From the NCBI RefSeq assembly GCF_002288925.2, contig NW_022098004.1:12351347-12415346 (forward strand): 64,000 bases of DNA, read 5' to 3'. This DNA comes from Delphinapterus leucas (Eukaryota > Chordata > Mammalia > Artiodactyla > Monodontidae). The number at the start of each line of letters is the position of its first letter. Positions within the stretch are counted from its first letter, which is position 1. Shown here one piece after another: positions 56,527 to 64,000 of the stretch. Both the position numbers and the translations under genes were made by a program. The notes under the pieces are model-generated. The model saw only the letters and a program-made list of their open reading frames with translations, was not told where the DNA came from and did not search any database.

Positions 56527-57129
56527 GTGGTGTGTGTATGTATACACACACACACAAACACACACACACACACAATGGAATATTACTCAGCCACAAAAAA
56601 AGAATGAAATTTTGCCGTTTGCAACAACATGGATGGACTTGGAGGGTATATGCTTAGTGAAATAAGTCAGACAGAGAAAGACAAATACTATATGATATCA
56701 CTTACATGTGGAATCTAAAAAATATAACAAACGAGTGAATAAAACAAAAAACAGATACAGAGAACAAACTTAGTGGTTACGAATGGGGAGAAGGAAGGGA
56801 GAAGGGGCAAGACAGGGGTAGAGGATTAAGAGGTACAAACTACTACGTATAAAATAAATAAGCTATATGGGAATATAGCCAGTATTTTATAACTATATGG
56901 AGTATAACCTTTAACAATTGTGAATTACTTGGGAATTCTCTGGCGGTCCAGTGGTTAGGAATTCCGCGCTTCCATTGCAGGGGACATGGGTTCAATTCTT
57001 GGTCAGGGAACTAAGATCCCACAAGCTTTGCGGCTGGGCCAAAAAAAAAAAAAAAATTGCGAATTACTACCTTGTACACCTGAAACGGATATAATATTGT
57101 ACAGCAACTATACCTCAATTTTTAAAAAA
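56527..57129 (+). mobile_element. L1 3' end, artiodactyl type, sense
   Basis: Runs from a (CA)n-containing start through 'caatggaatattactcagccac', 'atgatatcacttacatgtggaatctaaaaaatataac' to 'acagcaactatacctcaatttttaaaaaaa'. Duplications agagtcacagatatctgt (56509-56526) and agagccacagatacctgt (57130-57147) match at 16 of 18 bases. A SINE lies within it. Confidence 0.9.
56930..57054 (+). mobile_element. Short tRNA-Glu SINE inside the L1
   Basis: 'gggaattctctggcggtccagtggttaggaattccgcgcttcc' head, 'ggttcaattcttgg' B box and A16 tail. Duplications aattgtgaattact (56916-56929) and aattgcgaattact (57055-57068). Confidence 0.92.
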
Positions 57130-57292
57130 AGAGCCACAGATACCTGTATCTTTAAATCACTTCTCAGGTGCTTCTCATGCACAGCCTGGATTGAGACTCA
57201 CTAGACCACAGCAACTAAATTCTAGAAATGAGAGCAAGACAGCTGCTGGGTGAGCCTATCCAGCACGTATGTAACTTAGAGAGCTGACTTCA

Positions 57293-57895
57293 AAACAGGG
57301 ACTGTCGAGAAGGGCAAGAAGATTTCTACTGAGAAGTGTGCCCAGTGCCACAGTGTCAGAGGATGGGAAGCACAAGCCAAACCTGAAAGGTCTGTTTGGT
57401 CAGGCCCCCAAATTCTCTTACACAGATGCCAACGAGAGCAAAGGCCACCTGGGGAGAGTCTGCTCTGAGGGAATATGTGGAGAATCCCAAGAAGTATTAC
57501 CATGGAACAAAAGTGATCTCTGCTGAAACTAAGGGGGAAAGGTCCTATTTGATAACATCTCAAAAAAGCTACTTACAGGGCTTCCCTGGTGGCCCAGTGG
57601 TTGAGAGTCCGCCTGCCGATGCAGGGGACATGGGTTCGCGCCCTGGTCCGGTAAGATCCCACATGCCGCGGAGCGGCTATGCCCATGAGCCACGGCCGGG
57701 GAGCCTGCGCATCCAGAGCCTGTGCTCCGCAACAGGAGAGGCCACAACAGTGAGAGGCCTGCGTACCACAAAAAAAAAAAAAAAAAAGCTACTTATGAGT
57801 AATGATTGGCCTCTACCATATTTATTATGAGACTGTGACATTTTTACAGACACCATATTTAAATTGTTCTCCTATACAAGAATCCAAATCATGGA
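57293..57895 (+). pseudogene. CYCS pseudogene: Cytochrome c processed pseudogene, split by a SINE
   Basis: Intron-less sequence resembles the CYCS coding region: the haem-binding CAQCH is kept, followed by [28 protein letters not shown] and YVENPKKY. The start codon is lost, small deletions shift the frame at least three times (for example near 57360 and 57450), and residues after LFG are missing. The coding end and 3' UTR ('aaaaaagctacttatgagtaatgattggcctctacc') are split by a SINE at 57577-57781. After the SINE the 3' UTR similarity continues to about 57895. It is a retrocopy of cytochrome c mRNA and cannot encode a working electron carrier. Confidence 0.92.
57577..57781 (+). mobile_element. 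CHR-2-like SINE inside the cytochrome c pseudogene
   Basis: 'gggcttccctggtggcccagtggttgagagtccgcctgccgatgcagg' head to 'cagtgagaggcctgcgtacc' and A-tail. The exact duplication aaaaaagctactta lies at 57562-57575 and 57782-57795. Confidence 0.95.
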
Positions 57896-58090
57896 TAGTG
57901 ATAAAAAATATTCCTGTAATACAGCCCTGACTAAAATAAGATGGAATTGAGGTTAAAAGATTATGTTGTGCATTTTGTGTTTTGATAGTAATTCTACTTC
58001 AGTAAGTGCTATCCCATCTTTCCCCTTGTAAAGCTTTAATAGAATTTGAAGCTACATTGGTCAATATTGGATTATTATTGTCCAATTTTT

Positions 58091-58491
58091 AAATTTTATT
58101 TAGTTTATTTATTTTTGGCTGCATTGGGTCTTCGTTGCTGTGCGCGGGCTTTCTCTAGTTGTGACAAGCGGGGGCTACTCTTCATTGTAGTGCGCAATCT
58201 TCTCATTGCGGCGCGCAATCTTCTCATTGCGGTGTGCAATCTTCTCATTGCGGTGGCTTCTCTTGTTGCGGAGCGTGAGCTCTAGGCACGTGGGCTTCAG
58301 TAGTTGCAGTATGTGGGCTCAGTAGTTGCAGCACGCGGGCCCTAGAGCATGTGGGCTTCAGTAGTTGTGGCATACAAGCTCAGTAGTTGTGGCGCACGGG
58401 CTTAGTTGCTCCGCGGCATGTGGGATCTTCCTAGACCAGGGCTGCATTAGCAGGCGGATTCTTAACCACTGCGCCACCCAGGGGAGCCCTA
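58091..58491 (-). mobile_element. CHR-type SINE with an internal triplication, antisense
   Basis: 'ttggctgcattgggtcttcgttgctgtgcgc' to 'ccactgcgccacccaggggagccc'. Flanks tgtccaattttt (58079-58090 and 58493-58504) mark the insertion. The usual 'tcgaacccgtgtcccctgcattgg' part near the head is mostly missing at about 58443. A 21-bp unit is present three times at 58190-58252. Confidence 0.9.
58190..58252 (-). repeat. Three tandem 21-bp units within the SINE
   Basis: gtgcgcaatcttctcattgcg, gcgcgcaatcttctcattgcg and gtgtgcaatcttctcattgcg follow each other directly. Other SINEs here have a single equivalent, so the expansion arose in this copy. Confidence 0.92.
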
Positions 58492-58505
58492 CTGTCCAAT
58501 TTTTT

Positions 58506-59330
58506 AAAAGCAGTTTTGCTGTGTGAAAATATTCACATAAAGAAGCAAAGCACCTTAAGAAACAGCAGGCACAGGACCAGATCTGAAGAATTTAGACAAT
58601 GGAAATATCAGAGACAGGTTTTAATACAATTATGCCTACTGTATTTAAAGAAGTAGACAAACTTGAAAATATTTGCAAGAAGAAGAAACTATAAAATGTG
58701 GCCTAAAAGACCCAAACAAAATTTCTAGAAATGAAAAATTTAATAACCATAATTAAAAACGAGAGGGATAGATTTAATAGTAGTTAGACCAGCAGAAAAG
58801 AGAAATACATGCACTGGAAAAGAGCCAGAAGAAATCATCCAGAATATTGTTCAGAGAGACAAAAAATAAGGAAGAGGGAAGTTAAGCCTCCTGGAGGACA
58901 GCGTGGGAAGAGATGAGAGACACCTCTTTACAGACTTTTCAAAACTCAAAGAATCCCAAGATAAATAAAATAGAGATCCACACTGCAGAGTGAAGTTGCA
59001 GGAAACCCGTGACAAAGAGAAAAATCTTAAGAGCAGCCAGAAAAAAGAGATTTCTTTGAAAGGAGAAGCAGTTAGACTGACAGGTAGCTTCTCAATTAAC
59101 AGTACTTTTCATAACATCCCCAAATTGGAAACAACTCCGATGTCTATTTGTAATAGACAAATAAAGTGTGATGTGTTCAGACACTGGGATACTCTTTACC
59201 AATTGGAATGAACATGGGTAAATTTCAGTAACATAATAACAAAGAAGTTCATGCAGTATGGTTCCATGTATTATATTTATTTGTTTTAATTCCATTTATA
59301 TGAAGGTCAAAAATGGGCAAAAACAATGCG
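58506..59330 (+). mobile_element. Old L1M fragment, sense
   Basis: 'atttagacaatggaaatatcagagacaggttttaatacaattatg', 'acccaaacaaaatttctagaaatgaaaaatttaataacc', 'gagagacacctctttacagacttttcaaaactcaaagaa' and 'ccaaattggaaacaactccgatgtctattt' are L1M ORF2-end and 3' UTR motifs. Confidence 0.7.
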
Positions 59331-59586
59331 TCCATTAGGTCAATTTGTGAAGAAGCAAGCCACGAAAGAACGCACACAGTATATGTCTATTTATGTCGAG
59401 TTCTCAGTTAGGCTGTCACCAGGTCAAGGAGCCGAATGCTGCCAGCCTTCAGGAGGCACGTTCATAACTTTCACCCAACACCCACACCCAACACCCAAGC
59501 CCAGCCAGGTGTGAGCCTGCCCACATTTCCACTTCCCTTTCAAGTTTCTGTTCCTCTGACATTACAATCTAGTTGTGCCTAATTGC
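59331..59586. other. No recognised feature
   Basis: Unique-looking intron next to the palindromic element. Nothing recognised. Confidence 0.4.
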
Positions 59587-59674
59587 GAATCATTATAAAG
59601 CAAGCTCTCCCAGTCCAGCTTGGACTTCTCTAGGGCGCTCATCTTCTGCTTCTTGGCTTGCTGTATAATGATTC
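59587..59674. repeat. 88-bp palindromic structure around an exon fragment
   Basis: Left arm gaatcattataaagcaag (59587-59604) is the inverted repeat of the right arm cttgctgtataatgattc (59657-59674), 17 of 18 bases. Between them lies the inverted CFDP1 exon fragment, whose ends overlap the arms by 2-3 bases. A transcript could fold into an 18-bp stem with a ~52-nt loop. I do not recognise it as a known transposon. Confidence 0.85.
59602..59658 (-). repeat. Inverted partial copy of the CFDP1 exon
   Basis: The reverse complement matches 54146-54202 at 56 of 57 bases (difference at 59636). It contains no splice sites and only 19 codons' worth of sequence, so it is not an exon. It is in antisense orientation within the same gene, 5.4 kb downstream of the source exon. 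Confidence 0.95.
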
Positions 59675-59744
59675 ATCTGCCTTGCCCATTTTATACTCTG
59701 TGTGTGTGCGTGTTTGTTATATTTTACAGTAAACTGAAGTGCAG

Positions 59745-59880
59745 TTGAATTCAAATCCTGGCTCTTCTACCAGCCTGCCATGTGCTCTAGCCCCAGTTTC
59801 TTCATCTGTGAAGTAGAAACTCTTCAGTGTACTCCCAGGTTTATAATGGGAATTAAATAAGTAGGGGAAATGTCTGGCAT
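59745..59880 (-). mobile_element. MIR, antisense
   Basis: 'gttgaattcaaatcctggctcttctaccagcctgccatgtg', 'cagtttcttcatctgtgaagtagaaac' and 'ggttataatgggaattaaataagtag'-like parts follow the antisense MIR order. Confidence 0.75.
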
Positions 59881-60355
59881 GTTTATAGATAGGATTCCCC
59901 CCCACCCCAAGTCTCCGCCCCCTCTTCTTTCTTCTGTCTGCCATTACTGACCACGCCAAGCTTAGGGCCTTACTGGAAGGCTAGGTGCTCTATTCCTCTA
60001 AATCCCTTCCTGGTGTATTCCTGCCAAGCCTTCAGGAACACTTCCCACAACCGTGGCCAGTACAGCTTGGGGGCATCTCCTCTCTGTCTCCCAGGCTGGC
60101 CTCTCTTCCTTCTCTGGGCTTTTAAAGTAGGGAAGTCCCAGGGCTGAGTGATGGGCAGCCGTCGTTCCTCATATTCTCTCCCCCAGGAAAGCTAATTCCA
60201 TGGCTTAAGTACTATTTTCTGCTGACGACTCGCAAAAAAGCTCTCTCCTGCCTGACCATCCCACTGAGCTGCAGACTCCCGTAGCAGCTGTTTAGTTGAC
60301 ATCTCCATTTGCATGTCCAAGACATTACATCAAACTTAACATCCAAAACCAAATA
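59881..60355. other. No recognised feature
   Basis: Unique-looking intron with pyrimidine-rich stretches. No coding signal. Confidence 0.4.
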
Positions 60356-60555
60356 CAGATATCCCCCACTGTTCAAAAGCTTGCTTACACCACTTTGCTT
60401 TTGCGAAAGACCTCTACATTTTCTCCCTAACTGAAAGAAATCTGGAGAGGATTTTCGTTTTCACCAAAAGGCAATTGCTTCTTCACTTCACGCCATTTCA
60501 GCTAAGAGAGGTGTTATAGGGACGCTCTACTTTCGGATAGCTTGAGATACCTCTG
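60356..60555 (+). mobile_element. Tigger/mariner-like non-autonomous transposon
   Basis: 'cagatatcccccactgttcaaaagcttgcttacaccactttgcttttgcgaaagacc' and the mirrored end 'cgccatttcagctaagagaggtgttatagggacgctctactttcggatagcttgagatacctctg' are the two arms of a long inverted-repeat element common in mammals. Exact family uncertain. Confidence 0.75.
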
Positions 60556-60869
60556 CTTGCTTTCTTTCCATAAACAGACTCCTTCCTCAGACTTCTCAGA
60601 AAATGGCACCATCACCATCCACCCAACTGATGAAAGAAAGCCCTAGGAGCATCCTCTTTCCACTCAATCCTGAAAGTCTAGTAGACAGTTCTGTCATGAA
60701 GTATTTTGGTCCATCCCAGCTGCCTGCAGTCCGGTACAAGCTCTGCTCCCTGCTTCTGTATCTGTACCTTCCCTCCATTCTTCTCTACATCACAGCCAAA
60801 ATGATTTTTTGAAAGTACAAACCATTTTTCCTCTCTTCCCTGCTGATTTTAAGTAGCACTTAAACGAGT
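60556..60869. other. No recognised feature
   Basis: Unique-looking intron; short open frames without recognisable similarity. Confidence 0.4.
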
Positions 60870-61230
60870 GTTCACCTCCTTACCCTGGCGTTTGCAGGCC
60901 CCCCGAGCCGTCCCCTGCCCACCTGTGACCCTCTCCCCTGCTCCAGGCGGCCCAGCCCCTGCACTGCTCCTCCGGGTCCTCCTCCACGGTGGGCTCTTGT
61001 TGTGTCACTCAGATGCCACTCTCTCTCAGAGTAGCCCCACCTTAGGAACCCTCCATCAAATCACCCTCTTTGACCTTCTTCATCACATTTATTGTCAGTT
61101 GATACATGTTGTCGTGTTTTGTTTCATGTACGGTAAGCCCCGAAGGGCAGGGTCTGGTTCACCACCCCGCCACCAGCGGGGTGCTAGAAGAGCGTCTGTC
61201 CCAGAGCAGGCGCTGAGCCATTGCACTGTC
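60870..61230 (+). mobile_element. L2-like fragment, sense
   Basis: 'ccaccttaggaaccctccatcaaatcaccctctttgaccttcttcatcacatttattgtcag' and 'gtaagccccgaagggcagggtctggttcacc' fit the L2 3' region. A 121-codon open frame across it is not considered a gene. Confidence 0.55.
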
Positions 61231-62955
61231 TAAATGCACATCCCACTAGCTGTCAGGCAGCCATGGCTTTGTTTTGGAACCTAGTAAGATTGGAATTAAC
61301 CACCCAGAAAAGAAGGGCATGACAAGTCAGAATGACATCTCCACCTAGGCATCATTTTCAGACAGCAAAGTTGGTTAAAATGCCTGTTCCAAAGAGGTCA
61401 GCTGCACAGCAAAGAATCGCTGCCTTTCCTCTGAGCCATGGACTCCAGGGCGCAGTCCAGCATTTCAGGATCAGTGTCCCCAGTCGGCACGGCACTCAAG
61501 GCCTTTAACATTGCTTCCCTCTATTCCTATAACTGATCGCACTAGGTTCCCTGGCAGTGTTCGCCATCAGCAGCGCGTCTCTCCAACACTGCTGAGGTAG
61601 CGGCCAGCAGGATTGGGGGGAGGGATCAACGCAGAGAAAATGAGAGGAATATGGGCTTGGTCTCGGCTGCTGCTGGCAATCAAATTGAAGGTCATGGAGC
61701 TTGATGATTGGAGATCAGGTGTGCTTGTGATTTGGAGAGGCATGAAGGAGAGAGAAAATAATTTTCTTTCTCCAAAGAATCTATCTCCATGACCCCCAAG
61801 AGTCACTCTTTCAGAACGAGCACAATCTTGAGGTGAGATGGGAGGAAAGCAGTGGACAAGAAAATTAAAATCACCACCCTTTCACTTTGGCCCTCGAGGT
61901 GTTTGCGAGTCATCCTCTTGCACAGGCCTTTTGTGATGTTGAGCAGATTGCTTCTTTCACTTGCACTTCTCAGGGCAAAGAAATGCACCTCTTAGTACTT
62001 ACATCACAGAGCTTTATTCCAGCCTCAGACGGCCTGCACTGCCTGTGGCTTTCTGGTGTTGGTCCACTTTCCTTCTCAGGTTTATGCTGCACAGAACGCC
62101 TGCTGGCTCTGCTGGGGGCATAGTGATAACGCAGCCCTGAAACGTCCTCCGTTATGTGCCTGCTTCGGATTTCCCTGCACCTCCCTGTGCTCTTTCTTTT
62201 CCTGACCAGTGGGCAGGACGCCTCTCGTGGGCGGATGTGACTGTTTGGCGGAGCTTTTGGGGATCAGCTGCCCCACAGAACTCTGCCTTCTTGTGGGGGT
62301 GGATGGGCGTCCTTTCACTTGCAGCCTGGTTTCCCAGAAGTAGGTACTAACATGTTCTCTGGAAGCATTTTCTACCCTTCTCGTCCTCTTCTTCTATTTT
62401 TCCTTCCCTCCACATTGGCCTAGATCTCAAGAAAATTGGTGGCAGAAAAGTAATTTGGGTTGCAGGATCAAAAAGATGACCGAGCCTATTGTGTCTAACC
62501 TGGTTCTGAAAGGGAAAGCTTAGAAAATCCCTTAGGTTTTGGTGCTATTAGCATATTTTATTAATGACAGTGAAGAGCTGCAGCCTCTTAAATGGGCCAC
62601 ATAAGGCAGTAGTGGTGGGAAGGGATGATCCCCTCTGCCCTTCCCAGTAGACTGGGCTGAATCAGTCTGGGTCCCCAGGAGTGCTGGGCACAGACCAGAA
62701 AAGAAGCCTTGCACTTGTCAGCTGGTGGTTCTCTTCTGGGACTGTAACCCGCTTAAGGTGCCTGAAAACTTTCTGAGGCTCAGTTTAAATAGGTCGTCCA
62801 CTCGGGCCACCTTGGAGGAGGCAGCCTTCCCCACAAGCCCTTCCTCTTTCTGGGGCATTTGGTCTCTTGGTCCCTGTTCCAGCTGTCCCAGTTTCTGAGG
62901 CTTTATAGTGATACAGTCAGGTCAGAAATGGGAAGCAAGAACCGCACAACACTCA
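61231..62955. other. No recognised feature
   Basis: Unique-looking intron; no exon, repeat or RNA gene recognised. Confidence 0.45.
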
Positions 62956-62959
62956 TAGC

Positions 62960-63125
62960 CATTTTTGGTTTTATTGTTTACAAAGTACTTCTTACAGTTT
63001 CATTGTAGTGTCAGAGGGGTGTTGTCATTTTTATTCCTGTTTTACAGAGAAGAAAAATAAAGTATCTTGCCCACAGTCACACACATAGTAAATGTCAGAG
63101 CCACCCTCATCCTTGGCGCCTTTTC
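62960..63125 (+). mobile_element. MIR, sense
   Basis: 'tgtttacaaagtacttcttacagtttcattgtag', 'tttttattcctgttttacagagaagaaaaataaagtatcttgcccacagtcacacacatagtaaatgtcagagcc' is the MIR 3' half. Confidence 0.8.
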
Positions 63126-64000
63126 TGTCCTGAGGGTGGGAGGAGGATGTCGAGTAGAAGTGTTGTTCCTGGTCGGCTCTTGGCCGCGAACCAAAGCCAT
63201 CACACGGATCGGGTTAGCAGCTGCAGATGCTGTGCACGGGGGAATGAAGTCGCCACACCTGCCTTGATGGCCTTTGTCTGGGTTGCCCTTGAGAATTGCA
63301 TTCAGCATATGTGCCCCTCTTTGCTGCCCGAGGCGTTCCCTAAACCTGAACTCTGCCTGCACCTGCTTGTTTAGCACCCAGCCTGGCTTCGCTCTTGATA
63401 GTCTCAAAGTCAGCTGGACCCGGCACCAGCACCGCTTCCGGGAACCTGCAAGGCATTATTCATGCTCAGTGAGCATCTTAATTTAAGTATCACTTCCTCT
63501 TCTTAAAAGGAAAGTCAAGAAGAAAGACCACAAATGCTCAAAGCCACATACTTCCTCTTCTTTCCGCCCCCAGGCCCGCTCTCTCAGGCATCCCTAGGTA
63601 ATGGCTCTCTTGAAACATGCCCTAAAGTTGTCTTGAACCACGGCTCCCGTATTTGTTCTTTGGGAACTTCCAGAGAGGCAGTTAAAGCGCAGGCTGTCAG
63701 AACACTGATCTCCGTCGTGGTCTTCACCAGGGCCTGTGGGCTGGGGTGGGGAGGGGTGACGGTTGTAGTGTGACAAAGCCCGTCAGTGGTCTCGGTTAAC
63801 AGTCCCCACTGGGGAATCATGGGTCCCTTGGTGGTAGACAGAAGATGAATTTGTTCTGTCATGTGTCTACTTACCGGCCACAGTCTCTCCTGCTTTCACA
63901 CTTTATCAAAAGGGGTCCACAGTGTCTGTGGCTTCCCCATCTGCCGGGGAATCTGAAATTGAAATTTAACCAGGCATCCTGTATTTCATTTGCGAAATTT
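63126..64000. other. No recognised feature
   Basis: Unique-looking, somewhat GC-richer intron. No coding signal or named repeat. Confidence 0.4.

Larger units (their letters stand above)
54260..64000 (+). other. CFDP1: CFDP1 intron downstream of the exon
   Basis: No sequence encoding the expected C-terminal end of CFDP1 is recognised up to the window edge, so this is taken as the start of the last intron. It contains a nested L1/SINE group, a cytochrome c pseudogene and the inverted exon fragment. Confidence 0.75.

Noticed and set aside
57338..57830. Two long open frames suggesting a small gene
   Set aside because: They are two frames of the broken cytochrome c retrocopy plus the SINE inserted in it.
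60868..61233. 121-codon open frame on the + strand
   Set aside because: Coincides with an L2-like fragment.

Overview
The window is mammalian nuclear DNA, most likely from a whale or dolphin (a hippopotamus is less likely). The main clue is the set of about 26 tRNA-Glu-derived CHR-type SINEs, in long (~300-350 bp), CHR-2-like (~200 bp) and short (~120-230 bp) forms. I saw no BovB/ART2 repeats, which are dense in ruminants. L1 copies of the artiodactyl type and older mammal-wide repeats (MIR, L2, L1M, MER5A, Tigger, MaLR LTR) fill much of the rest.

I can support one host coding segment: a 159-bp exon of CFDP1 (craniofacial development protein 1/BCNT, a subunit of the SRCAP chromatin-remodelling complex) at 54101-54259 on the + strand. 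It has a good acceptor and donor and carries most of the conserved BCNT-C domain. The last CFDP1 exon is not recognised, so the window reads as about 54 kb of one CFDP1 intron, this probably penultimate exon, and about 9.7 kb of the next intron.

Layout. 1-7300: unique sequence with scattered SINEs and L1 3' ends. 7457-13936: a nearly full-length, inactive antisense L1 holding two CHR-2-like SINEs and a 100-N assembly gap (8260-8359), with the same 244 bp on both sides of the gap. 14100-28600: dense nested repeats, including two places where two SINEs landed one after the other at the same target. 28800-32190 and 42730-53600: repeat-poor intron. 54101-54259: the CFDP1 exon. 55180-59330: Tigger element, nested L1/SINE, a cytochrome c (CYCS) processed pseudogene cut by a SINE, and old L1. 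59587-59674: an 88-bp palindromic structure carrying a 57-bp inverted copy of part of the CFDP1 exon. 59700-64000: mostly unique intron with MIR, L2 and a Tigger-like element.

The most unusual item is the inverted exon fragment at 59602-59658. It matches 56 of 57 bases of the exon 5.4 kb upstream, on the opposite strand, and sits between 18-bp inverted repeats. One CFDP1 primary transcript would carry both the exon and its near-perfect complement. No operon, CRISPR array, tRNA or rRNA gene was found. All family names come from recognition by eye, without database searches.
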